Shown piece after piece: positions 50,787-62,168 of a stretch of 64,000 bases of DNA (positions within the stretch are counted from its first letter, which is position 1; each line of letters starts with the position of its first letter). The notes beneath the pieces are model-generated. The model had not been told where the DNA came from. It saw only the letters and a program-made list of their open reading frames with translations, and did no database searches. The translations under genes and the position numbers were made by a program. The DNA lies in NCBI GenBank assembly GCA_905250025.1, contig CAJNOJ010000090.1, positions 306,073 through 370,072 of the forward strand. The letters are read 5' to 3'. The stretch comes from Adineta ricciae. Lineage: Eukaryota > Rotifera > Eurotatoria > Adinetida > Adinetidae.

Positions 50787-53700
50787 ATGTTAAATAGTTA
50801 TCCTGCATATAATCTACATCATGTATCATCAACTGCTAATCTACGTCGTAATAGTCTAAATTCAACGCTATCACTAACAAAATATCGTCGAAATTCGTTC
50901 TCACCTCCAACTCCATTGATTCTAGCGTCTCAACCAACATTTACCGCATTTCAAGATAATTCCTTCCCGTCAGCCTCAACAAAAACAACAACCAGCAATG
51001 ACCATCAGATAAAAGTCACTCAATCAACAAGCAATTTCTTTCCTGAATCTAAAGATGATCCTAGTCTTTCATTTCTCGACGGTCTAGATCTGACAAATAA
51101 TTTAATACCGTCGTCATCGTCATCGTCAACAATCACCACCACCGCCGCCACCACTCCAACAGTCGATGATAATCTATTTACTAATAAAAATATCCCTACA
51201 CCACCCTTAGTTGTGCCGGCTTCGCCTTCAACATTTCAATGCGTGCGTATCATTCGCCGTAGCGACTCAACGCCTATCCCAACAAACCCAACTTCGAGTC
51301 AACGCCGTGTTGTTCGTGTCATTCGATTGAGTAACGCCTCACGTCCATTAGAACAATCAACGTCAAATGTCTATATCGTTCGAAAAACGGATGTCACTCC
51401 AACTGTTCACATTAATCCAGCCGTGCAACATGTCATTGCAAAAAGCAATACTGTGAACAATAATTCCGATGAAAATAATCAACCGAATAAATTTTACGGT
51501 TCGACAATATCCATATTTGGAATTGAGTTCACTGTCGTATCGAATGAAGCAAATGCAACCGACAAATGTGCATCACTTGTACAAAATATGAATGATACAA
51601 CACCGAAACCAAATGTACAACCAGCAAACAAAGTATGAGTAGTGTTCAAGATAAAGACGAAACTATTCATTTGATCATTTTAGATTAATGATATTCATAA
51701 ATTATTCTCTCGAATTTATCGTTGCGTTCTATGTGCAGCCGAATTCGATGTTTATGAGGATTTCGTTTCGCATGGTAGTGGACATTTACAAGATCTAACA
51801 TTGAAACCACTTGAAACAGCATCTGTGTTTCGTCGACGATCGTATCGTTGTCTTTTACCACATTGCAATGCAAGAATCGAAAGGTAGGGAGATTCGACTT
51901 ACGCTAAGCACTGACCTATTTTTCTTTCGCTCAGTGAAACCGAAAGTCCTCGTATTCTCGATCAATTATTTCGTCGACATCTTCTCAGTCATGTTGGCAC
52001 ACATCCATTTAAAGTAAAAATCACTCGGTCGGAAAGAACAAATAAGCATCTTTCGTTTTGTAGTGTCATATATGTAAAAGTAAATTTCAACGGATACAAA
52101 ATTATCGTGTTCATTTGGCGTATCATGAAGAAATGAACAGTCCTTCTTTGCAGGTTTATTTCTTTTGAAAACTTCGTATATTTCTTCAGTAAAATTGATT
52201 TTTTAGTGTAAGAAATGTTTGAAAAAATTTACAGCTGATAAACAATACAATTTTCATATTCGCAAGTGTTTTGTCGTACCACCATCTTCACCGCAAACGA
52301 CTGCCTCCTTTCGTTGCCATATTTGTGGTGAAAATTTCGAGAAAGACCAAAGTTTAAATCTACATATTAAACATATTCATTCGTCGCGTCCATCAACACC
52401 AAACGTCACGGCGATTCGCAGCGATAATGAGTAAGGTCATATGGTGTGAAAGACGGTAAACGTTTCCTCTCTGTTTCAGAGTTCGTGTTCGTTTGGTCTC
52501 ACCACCAGTTGCTTCGACAAAACCCAAATCATTACCAAATACATCGAATACATGTCAAATTTGTTGTCAAGATTTTCCTAAACGTTTATTGTACAAAAAG
52601 CACATGCTAACGCATTTAGGTGATAAGCATTTTGCATGTACTTATCCAGTAAGTGATTGAACTTTGTGCGATTCATTCTAATGCTTCTGTACGATTAGGG
52701 ATGTAAAGATACATTTTATTCTCAATCAAATCTTGATCGGCATGTTCGTACTGTACATTTACGCGGAAGTCAATCGTTTGTATGTACATTTCCCCATTGT
52801 GGAAAAACCTTTGCGAGAAATGATTCGCTGAGAAATCATCGAGTGAAACATTTTCCCAATATGATTATGAAATGTCCGTATGTTGGTAAGTGTTGCTCAT
52901 TTTTCATTCCAAGAAGACTAGCCAATCTTCTGTTAAGATTGTGAAGAAAAATTTCGCGTACGTTCAACGTATCATGCACACGTCAAACGACATCGAACGG
53001 AGAAACAACAAGCATCAACTATATACGTGTGCGTACTACAAAATTGTCAGTATACAACGTCGAATAAAGCAAGCATGAAGCAACATCTAACAAAAGTACA
53101 TGATTATAAACAAGAAAAAGGTAATTCTTTGCAATCAATTGCAAAGCTCTGGTGCATTTCTACAATTTTTAAAATTAGATGAAGATATACCTTACATTCA
53201 ATATCCGTCTAAGCAACAGCAACAAACACAAGTGCCACCACAGCCAACGCCGCCACAGCAACAGCAAATTCTCATCGACGAACCTTCGACATCGAGTGTT
53301 GTCGAAGTTTTAGCTCCGATTGTAGTCAAATTGCCCGGTGATGAACCTCCTCCTCCGCCACAGCTTGCAGTACCGACACCTCAACCTATAGTTCCTCGTA
53401 AGTATTCAACAATCGATTTCGATTTAGTAAAATCTTTTTTCATTCAGCTCCACCACCACCACCACCACTGAACGATCCATTCGATATCTTTTGTATGCTT
53501 CCCGATGTTCCACTTGGTGATCTCGATTGGCTCAATATTGAATCTGAAGAAAACATTCGGCCACGAAAACGTCAGAACATCATTACTATTAGCCGTATGT
53601 TTAACTAAGACGCTCTTTCACCGATGACTTAGTTTGCATGATTTAGGTGATATGGAGAGTTTATCTACGGTCGTCGTCGAAAATCTAAGTGGTTGTGCAC

Positions 53701-54007
53701 GAACGGACTATCGTAGTAATCATGCTTTACTTGAACGTGCTAAATTTCGACGCAAACTATTGAATTACAAGCGAGGTAAATAACAACTTGTCCATTGTCT
53801 TGTGAGACTAATATCTGAATTGTTTGTTTGTATTGCTTAGAACTCTTACGCGTTGATTCACAACCAGTTTCGACATCAACAAGACGCTTGTCCAGTCAGT
53901 TATCTGATGATAACGATGATGAAGATGAAGATGATATTCTTGAAACTACAACATGTGAGACGAGCCCGAAACGGATAAAACGCTATGTTGATATTAATGA
54001 AAATTAA
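50787..54007 (+). CDS. C2H2 zinc-finger protein with about ten fingers
   Basis: Start ATG 50787 (MLNSYPAYN); about 12 exons; stop 54005-54007. The N-terminal 280 residues are Ser/Thr/Asn-rich and disordered. Next come about ten C2H2 fingers spread over several exons, for example CHICKSKF...HLAYH, CHICGENF...HIKHIH, CTYPGCKDTFYSQSNLDRH, CTFPHCGKTFARNDSLRNH, CPYVDCEEKF...HVKRH and CVLQNCQYTTSNKASMKQH. Linkers are irregular, not the TGEKP type. Several fingers have C-x4-C spacing, as in ZXD/GLI-like proteins. A Gln/Pro-rich region with a proline run (about 53200-53470), an acidic segment, a conserved-looking LDWLNIESEE, and a C-terminal acidic stretch with SPKRIKRYVDINEN follow. Presumably nuclear and nucleic-acid binding; orthologue not identified. 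Confidence 0.85.
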
Positions 54008-54599
54008 ATAAATCCTTTTTCTCTTTCTTTCTCCTCTTTTCCCGTCCGTTTCCTCTTCCACAAGTAAATAAGAAAAAAATAATCAGTTTTTCTCTTGATG
54101 ACACTTTCAAACGATGGAATTCAACTCGAATGTGTATGTACGTGTTTTGTATGTATAATCTTCATTCTACTCTCTGTCTTTCGCACGTCTTCAGTTCTTC
54201 GATACCAAGTGTTTCACAGACACGTTCCTTCTCTCTTTTGAATTCTTATTATTGTTTAGTTTTACGTGTGTGTATGTATAAAATTCGCTCTGTTATGTTT
54301 GCTTTTGTCCGCGCTACGTGTAGTTCACTAAAAAGAAAAAAAAACACGATTCTGTCTCTTTTACATATGATTACAAGAAAACAAACAATATACAGAAAGA
54401 AAAGAAGAAAAAAAAATCTTATTTATTAAATCCTATCCGCCGTGCTGACTTGCCTGGGAATCATATAAGATAAAACAGAAAGAAAGACGACTATATAATA
54501 ACGAGATTGTGTGCTACAGAATAGATTATATTTTTTTCTTATCAGCCGTTTTATTCACTATTCTGTTATAGATAATTTTTCATTCTTGGGTCGTATTCA
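54008..54599. other. Zinc-finger 3' UTR and HPRT upstream region
   Basis: AT/T-rich, with an AATAAA-like element just after the stop near 54006 and acceptor-like sites (TTATCAG about 54545, TTATAG 54570-54571) ahead of HPRT. Confidence 0.5.
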
Positions 54600-55536
54600 A
54601 TGGCTAATTCATCGAAAAATATGGAACAACATCACATCGAATCGAGTCCATTGGTCATTGAAGATTCATTCGAAGGATATCCATTGAATTATTTTAAGTA
54701 ATTCTTCTGATATTCTATTTGATCGAATGAATATCCGTTCGTTCTAGTTTGCCATTACATTATCGTGATGATTTGAAATCTGTTCTTATTCCATATGGTC
54801 TCGTTCAAGATCGTATCGAAGCATTAGCTAGTCGAATTTTCTCGGATTTACATATTCATATTCCCGAGCAACTAAGTAACGACTAGACTTCAGATCTCAT
54901 TCGAAGATTATTTCTCTTCGGTTTAGTCTGTATGTGTGTACTCAAAGGTGGCTATCGCTTCTTTTCGGATTTGGTTTCGAAAATTCAAAATGAAAATCGG
55001 TACGGAGGAAGATCTTTTGTTGTCGGAGTTGTCTTATCAAACATATTTTAGTCTTCGCAATGATCGTAGTTTACCGATGAGTTTAGAATTCATCCGTGTG
55101 CGAAGTTATGTTAACGATCGTTCTACTGAAGCCATTGATATCATTGGTATCAGTGATTTAAGCTCGTTGAATAATAAGCATTTGTTGATCATCGAAGATA
55201 TTATTGACACAGGTGTGACGATGGTTGCGTTAAAGAAGGAATTGGAAAAGTATAATCCCAAGACGATCCATGTTGTTTCATTATTTACCAAACGACGTAC
55301 AGATAAGAAATGTATTTTCAAACCGGATTATTCAGGTTTCGAAGTACCTGATCATTTTATTGTTGGCTATGCGTTGGTAAGACGATTAGTTTGTGTCTTG
55401 TAAAGCAAAATTATGAAGATTTGACTTTACATTACAGGATTACAACGAATACTTTCGGGATTTGGAGCACATATGCGTGATGAAAGAATCGGGCATTACG
55501 AAATACAAAGTTCAAGATGGTGATAAAGTCGAATAA
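54600..55536 (+). CDS. HPRT1: Hypoxanthine-guanine phosphoribosyltransferase
   Basis: Start ATG 54600; small introns; stop 55534-55536; about 230 aa. HPRT salvages hypoxanthine and guanine with PRPP to IMP and GMP in the cytosol. After splicing: [49 protein letters not shown] (pyrophosphate-site loop), [13 protein letters not shown] (flexible catalytic loop with the Ser-Tyr pair), [14 protein letters not shown] (PRPP-binding motif), [42 protein letters not shown] (purine-binding) and a C-terminus [11 protein letters not shown]. All active-site motifs are present. One intron (about 54997-55051) divides SKIQNENR from LRNDRSLPM. Confidence 0.97.
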
Positions 55537-56272
55537 ACCGCCTCAAACCAGTCACAGTCCTACAAACCAAACGTCTTTTTTCATGTGTGCCTCTGTGTGA
55601 TCTACTTTTTCTTACTGACAGTTCTGTAGTTAAGATCTTGATTGGCTTTTCCGTTATGCAGTTAGATTCTGTAGCTGAAAAAAGGAAATATGATTTTATC
55701 AGCCGAAAGAAAGCTGGTTTATAGGAAATAGGATATGTGTCTCATGGAGATACTAGTGCAATAGATTGCTAAACTATTCAATCTTTCTTTGGGACGAAGA
55801 TTTTTGCATATCAATAGTGTCCTAGGACGAAGCCTGGATTTGGTTTCTGTAGTCTCGATGTTTTTTATTTATGAAATGCATCTCACATTGCTATAATTAA
55901 TCGAACGAATATGAGACATGAAAATAGTACCGGTTTCTTTTGTTTGTAAACATCAATTTGTTCGGTAGTTGAGAGAGACTCGATATGTTTTTTATATGAA
56001 TGAGTGCAGATGCACTGAGGAATTGAAATGACTTCTGACGTTTTATTTATGAAGAAGTTGTAGAAAAACATTAATTTGCATGAATTTATTCATGTGACTA
56101 TCGTTGGATTTTTTTCAAAGTAATGAAATCGGATGTGAAGTGTATTGTATGTATGCGCGCACGCCCTCTATCGTTCTCCTGTCACTAGGCGACCTTATGG
56201 CAAATGAATCAAATTATGGGAGTTTATTGATATTCATTATTAGTTCTTCCTTACTCAGATACATTTCTCTCA
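55537..56272. other. HPRT 3' UTR and CLUAP1 upstream region
   Basis: AT-rich with T runs; no supported ORF. A TTTCTCTCAG acceptor at 56264-56273 precedes the CLUAP1 ATG. Confidence 0.5.
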
Positions 56273-56282
56273 GTAATTTGCA

Positions 56283-58188
56283 ATGACTTATCGAGATATT
56301 AGCCGTAAGTAACCTGATTCGAATTGATTGCTCTTCGCAGAAAATGATTTCACATAAAATTCTTAGATCTTTGTGAGATGGCTCGCGTTCTCTCCTATCC
56401 GCGGTTGATATCAATGGAAAATTTTCGTCAACCAAATTTTCCGCTCGTAGCAGAATTGATGGCTTGGCTTTGTAAACAGTATACTCCTCATTTGAACGGT
56501 CCATGACCAATCCCATCATTTTCGCCTTCCATTTAGATACGATCCACTGGCAGACGTTTCAACTAGTATCGAACGTGAGCAAGATCGTGTAATATTTATT
56601 CGTACCGTTGCTCAAATAATTGTAAGCTATATGGATTGAAAATAGACTTAGGGTTCTAAGAGATTTTTCTTTGTCACACAGGCAACAAAAGCACATTTGA
56701 AGTTGAACACAAAAAAACTCTACCAAGCAGATGGATATGCTGTCAAAGAGATTCTCAAAGTTATAACACCTCTTTATCAATCGTTGCGTGAGAGTGAAAG
56801 TAAAGAATTGGAAGATGAAGATGACGTCGATCAGCAATACCGTTACGCTATGAGTGACGACGTAAGACTTAGCTGAACGAACTCTTGAGATTCGGTGAAA
56901 CACCTTTCGTTGTTTTACTTTCCAGATCGGAATATTAAAAAATGCACGGCAACTGTGTTCAACTATCACACAAAAAGGTGCCAATCTGCATGAATTACTC
57001 GGAAAAGAGATTGACGCACGGGTAAGAGAAAACGGAAAATCGATGTCGAATGTGAAAAATTCGATTTCTAGGAAGCACGTTTGGAAGTAATGAATCGAGG
57101 GATGGAATTATCGGAAGTTCATGAAGGCATTCGTGAGGCAGAAAATGCTTCGAAAGTATGTCGAAGAAAGAAGAAGAGATTTTTGAATGCAAAGTTCCTT
57201 CTGATTACAGCGTGAATCGAATAAATTCACAAAATTAATTGAAAATGTTCAAACGGACGAAGTGGCATTGGATGAAAAGATTGCGAAACGAATGGAAGAA
57301 AAAGATCGGCACCAACGTCGACTCGATATGTTGAAGAGTGTTAGGTAAACGACAGACGAACTAGTTTCTCACTTTTGACTATCGTTTCTGAATTTAGACC
57401 ATCATTTATGAATGATTTCGAGAAATTTGAAACAGAGCTTAATGAATTATACTCGAACTATGTTCTTAAATTTCGTATACTATCCTATTTGGAAAAGGAA
57501 CTGGAAGGACATTTCCGAAATCAACGGGAAAAAGTTCAGGTAAAGCTTGATCTACTTGAATATCGTCAGACGTCGTTCTTTGTAGGAAGTTTCTCGTCAA
57601 TACATGCAAGCAATGAACTCGCAATTGACAGAGCAGGATCAACAGAGATTTAATAGGCAATTACAAGATCCTAATGACGAAATTGGTGTGCGTAGTGATG
57701 AAGAAGAAGACGAAGAAGATTCCGATGATGACGACGATGATGATGAGTGAGTTATTCCAGTGTAAGTATCAGGTGTCAGTGTTTCCTTGTCTTAGTGACA
57801 ACGATTCGGAAGAAGGTGAAGCCATGAGCCGACGACCACCTCCTCGAGGAAATCGAATGGGTATGTAGTTTTTTTCCTCGCACTGAAATTTACTCTGTAT
57901 GGTTACGATTATATGTTTTTTGTAGAAAATGGAACAAAAGGTCAACCTTATGGCGGCATGACCGCTGATCTTAGTGACGATGAAGATGAAAGAGGCAGAG
58001 GTAACGGACGGATGGGTGGTGGTGACGACGACGATGACGACGACGAAGAAGTTGAGATGGGTATGGATTCAAGACGAAGAGGTGGCGGAAACATTGGCCG
58101 TCGACCGCCGAGCGCCAGCGGTCAACGGAGACCGAGACCAGTCCCGCAGCAACGAGGAACGTATAACAATGATGATGAAGACTTTTAA
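56283..58188 (+). CDS. CLUAP1: Clusterin-associated protein 1 (IFT38), IFT-B component
   Basis: Start ATG 56283 (MTYRDIS then [14 protein letters not shown] after the first intron); about ten exons; stop 58186-58188. CLUAP1/IFT38 is a peripheral IFT-B subunit needed for cilium assembly. The N-terminal calponin-homology-like region shows [51 protein letters not shown], and [19 protein letters not shown] (nearly invariant in the family). A central coiled coil follows, with [47 protein letters not shown] and LEKELEGHF. The C-terminus is acidic (long Asp/Glu runs), then Arg/Gly-rich, ending NDDEDF like vertebrate CLUAP1 (DNDF). Domain order and length fit the family. Downstream and co-oriented is another ciliary gene, ODAD1. 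Confidence 0.96.
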
Positions 58189-58365
58189 TTCAAGGAATTT
58201 TTTCTTTTCAATGCAATTCTTGTATTCTCTATTATTCGACTTGAATAGAGAAACAAAACACAGTTGTACGATTCACCTTCTTATAATTACTCGTAAAAAC
58301 CTCTTTAAAATGTGTTATTGATGTTGTTATTATTAATAATTGTTCATACATATATATTTCTTTTC

Positions 58366-58371
58366 AATAAA
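58366..58371 (+). terminator. Polyadenylation signal of CLUAP1
   Basis: AATAAA 178 nt after the stop, before the ODAD1 start, so the two ciliary genes need not share a transcript. Confidence 0.6.
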
Positions 58372-58622
58372 CGATATCAGCATTCAATGAGTAAATCAGC
58401 AGTCGCACATTTAGTTCATCGAAAAGTATTATCGATGAACACTTGAACTTATCTGCTCGAAAAATTCATTTTCGCTCCGCGTAATCGATTACAAATTACA
58501 CATAATAGAGGAGTTGCCATCGTTTCACTGTGAATTATGTCACTAAGGTGACTGTGTTGTTATTATTATTCTCTTTTGTCTCGCTCGTTAGAAATCTTTC
58601 TCTTTCTTTTACATAGTAAGTA

Positions 58623-60883
58623 ATGGCTGGTCGATTAGCATCCGAAGATTCCGACGAGGAATTTCAAGAAAGTCAACATGCTAAATTACAAAATAGTTAT
58701 CGACACGCACGCGAAGACCAACGTGAATATACGATCGAGAAGAAGGATCAACTACGCACGCAAAAGTAAGAGAAATCGATCATTTCCAATTAGTGGAAGC
58801 CATTTATTCTTTTTCGTGTAGTAAAACTTTGCAACAATTAACAAGAGAACGCGATGAATTGGACAAAGTTTATAAATTAGCTGAAAGTCTAGAAAATCAG
58901 AAACGTGATGAAGAGAAAACGAAAAAGCTGCATGAACTTGTTCAAACCAAAGGTTTGGAATGATTTCATGGAGTGAATCGAATGAGATTGGTTTCGTTTA
59001 GATCAAATTAAGATGGATATCCGAAATGAACAAGATGAATCAGGTAGATTAGATAAAGAATTGCGCGAATGGGAAAAGAAGATTCGGCAAAAACTGTCGG
59101 AAACGGGCGGTGCACATGCGTCAACCAATTTCACCGCTAATGTTCGGAAACAAGAACGAGTTCTCGAAAATCGATTAGAAACGGTACGTATGTTTATTGA
59201 CAAATCTTCTTATTCATTTCACCTTTTCCTTCAGGCTCTCCAACGATTCAATTCTCTTTTGACGACCAATAGTTTGCTGCGTTCCGAAATCGACAATCTC
59301 CGAAACGAACGTGAACGCTTTGAAAATCTCTCTCAAAAATCGGAAAACGAACTGAAAGAATTGCGTGCTCAATTAGTTTCATCTATTGAAAAATCAGTCA
59401 CTGCTTACGACCAACGGTAACCATCAATTTTACCGTGATTTCATACATAATTTCTCTTTCCGGTATTGCCTTTAGCAAAGATGCCAATACCAAAGCGATC
59501 ATACTTCAAAGTGCGTGTGCCACTCTTGTAGAGCGGCAAGTTTACCGAATATCTTTCATTTTCAGATAAGGCTGAAACAGACAAAGCAGCATCGGAAGCT
59601 GAAATGCGCGAACTTGAACGGCAAATTTCTCACGATCGTAAACTGCGCGATTTCATGAAATTGAAATCGCAAGAACGACCTGAAGATGAAGAATTAGTAA
59701 CGTATAGAAAACGGCGAGGTTGTATAAGTGCATTGGTGAATGAATGAATAAGTGAAAGAATGTCATTGATTGATTTCTAGAAGCGGAAGCAGCAGAGAAA
59801 CGTCGTAAGGAAAAAGAAGAACATTCTATCGAAGCGTACGAGGGTAAATTCAAACAAATTCAAGAAATTAGTCATGAACCAAATCTGGAAAAACTTGTCG
59901 ATAAGTTCATCGAAGGTTCGATAATATTTTTCAACAAAAATGAAAATCTATACTTTTCTATTATAGTGGAAGACAAAAACTTTGCTCTATTCAACTATGT
60001 TAACGAATTAAATAATCGAGTAGAGACATTACAAGAACAAATTTCGGATACCAAGCGAGAAATTCGTCATTTTGAATCACAAGGCGTGGAATTGGAGTCT
60101 CAACGACAGAATCTATTAGCGAAAATCGAACGTAAACGTACGCAAGCAGATACTACAGGTCAAGATTATGAAGATAAAACTCAAGCGACAAAGAAAACTC
60201 TCGATCAATGTCGAACAGGTAACATTCTCAAAGTCCCGGTCTCCGTTGTTCAACTATGTACATTTCTTCGTATGAAACAGGCGTGGATTCCTTATTTAAA
60301 AAGATTGGTTGCGATCGTCGACAAATCGACAGTTCACTCCAAAGCCATGAAGGTGTAACTGAAGATAACATCTCGAAATATTTGGGTATCATCGAAGAAA
60401 GAACAAATGAATTACTCACTGCTCAAGCGATGATCAACGCCAAAGTAAGAAAAGGGTTCATTCACGCTGAAAGGATCGATGTTCATTTGTATCTAGGAAC
60501 AAAATATGCCGTTACGTGAGCGTGCTCCCAATTTGATCGGTGATGGTCCAGCTGCTCCAACCACTCAATACAATCTTCACCTTCCAAACACGTAAGATAG
60601 TTGAATTCGATTAAGATAAATATTATGTTGAAAATTTTTGTATAGTGATGATCGTCGTGATCTTGACGATCGTGATGATCGGGGCGATGACGAGCTCAAA
60701 CCATTAACACGCGAAGAACTGAAACAACGTGCCGCAGAACAAGTCAAACATTTAGAACGTAAAGCTCTTCAAGAACAAAATAAATACAATGATACGGCAC
60801 TGTCAACTACACGCGAAAAGAGCGCGCCTGGAACATCGAGAACAACTGGTGGAGAAAATAGCAAAATGACGTCTCGACGTTAG
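58623..60883 (+). CDS. ODAD1: Outer dynein arm docking complex coiled-coil protein (ODAD1/CCDC63, algal DC2 homologue)
   Basis: Start ATG 58623, six bases after a CTTTTACATAG acceptor; about ten exons; stop 60881-60883. ODAD1/CCDC63 proteins form the docking complex that anchors outer dynein arms on doublet microtubules. The protein is almost entirely coiled coil. Family landmarks: LENRLETALQRFNSLLTTNSLLRSEIDNLRNERERFE, LERQISHDRKLRDFMKLKSQER, VEDKNFALFNYVNELNN, TLQEQISDTKREI, FESQGVELE, SLFKKIGCDRRQID, GVTEDNISKYLGIIEERTNELL. The last block is the most diagnostic. The C-terminus is charged (DDRRDLDDRDDRGDDE) then Arg/Ser/Thr-rich. Whether it is ODAD1 or the sperm paralogue CCDC63 cannot be decided by eye. 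Confidence 0.92.
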
Positions 60884-60908
60884 AAGAAAAACATATACAA
60901 CAAAATTG

Positions 60909-60914
60909 AATAAA
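60909..60914 (+). terminator. Polyadenylation signal of ODAD1
   Basis: AATAAA 25 nt after the stop codon; very short 3' UTR. Confidence 0.6.
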
Positions 60915-61167
60915 CTTTTTTCTTCTCTTGAGTTTCTGCTGTAGTAAAGAGCACTTTTTCTATGCGGGGAAAGTTTGTTGAATTTTCAATGGCACAGATT
61001 TTTTTTCGGTGATTATGAAATACTTTTGAAGACAAAAAAGAAACTGAAGATCGTTTGTATAAATGCAAAAGCAGCAACTGAGTACCACAAGTTTTTTTTA
61101 TTTCAAACTACGTAAAATTCTATTTATTAGGAAGGAAAAACATCACAATTATATACACACCCTCAAA

Positions 61168-62168
61168 TCACTCAGTACAATAGCGTGCGCTACAAAAGGG
61201 GATAGCAGGTAAAAAGAAAACATAATAACTACCAGGAGAACACAATACCACAGATATATCAATCACCACCGAACATGTATCTACATAGTTCACTACACAC
61301 GCTATGTCATTTACAACTGTATTGGCCGGTATCGACAATGTATTATTGTACCAAATGGGTAAAAATGCGCCGCAGTGATTTATATTCGGTGCAGATAGAG
61401 CTAATTTAGTTCCTCCAGTCCCAACAAATCGAATCCAAGATCCGCCATTAGTAGTATTGAACAGGGGTCCATTATCACATCTGAGGATATTTGCAGCATT
61501 AGAAGAATTTCGTGTTGGATCATTGATTTCTGTGTAACCTGAACATGGTAATCCAATTTGATTGCCAATACTGATACTACTAGTATATGATGCGCCAGCC
61601 GGTGTACTTACTAAAATAGGAAAAATTTATTCGTGCAAGTCTGACAAATCTATCATTCGAAAGAGTATACATGAATTGAGATTGCTGCCGTCATTTCCGG
61701 ATGAATTCTGAGATTTCAAAACGCCAAAAACGATGCCAAGACAAATAGCAGTCATGAGAATTATTATCACAACGATAATAAATGTCATAATTGCTGCTCG
61801 GACGCTGCAAAGTCGTCTGTGATGGTATACATGTACACTAGAAGGATGTTTAATTTTAAAAAAGTCATTTCATATAGATTCCTTCATACTCGGTCGCCGA
61901 TGTATTCGCCGATAACGTAGCATAGGAGTGAGAATTTGAAAAACGCTTTATTGGCAAAATCGGTCCTCGGCGAGTCGTTTCAACAGCTTTTATCGTTTGT
62001 TGTTGTTTTTTAGGTAACACCTAATCAAAGACTTCGGTCGGATGATGGCCATCAATTGAAAGAACCTCTTACTTTTCGAACCGAACGATGATCAGCATGT
62101 TCGTTTTTTGTTCCAAAGTTAATCCGATCTGCTGCTTGTCTTTTCCATCCGATTGAAATTGAATCCAT
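61168..62168 (-). CDS. Type II membrane protein with D8C-like extracellular domain
   Basis: Four exons reading left: 62168-62073, 62020-61890, 61837-61671, 61610-61168; 837 nt, all in phase, 278 aa. A basic cytosolic N-terminus of about 85 residues (MDSISIGWKRQAAD...) precedes one long hydrophobic segment (IMTFIIVVIIILMTAICLGI) that fits a signal anchor. A Ser/Gly/Asn linker and a Cys-containing ectodomain follow: GLPCSGYTEINDPTRNSS, LRCDNGPLF, SWIRFVGTGGTKLA, HCGAFLPIWYNN, ACVVNYVDTCS, VVLCSPGSYYVFFLP and the end FCSARYCTE. The W-x-R-F-x-G-x-G, CG-x-x-x-P-x-W and C-x-x-G-x-YYV elements are those of the D8C domain of uromodulin, GP2 and OIT3. That domain is expanded in secreted proteins of several invertebrates. 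Ligand unknown. Potential N-glycosylation sites (NSS, NTT, NNT) are present. Confidence 0.8.
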
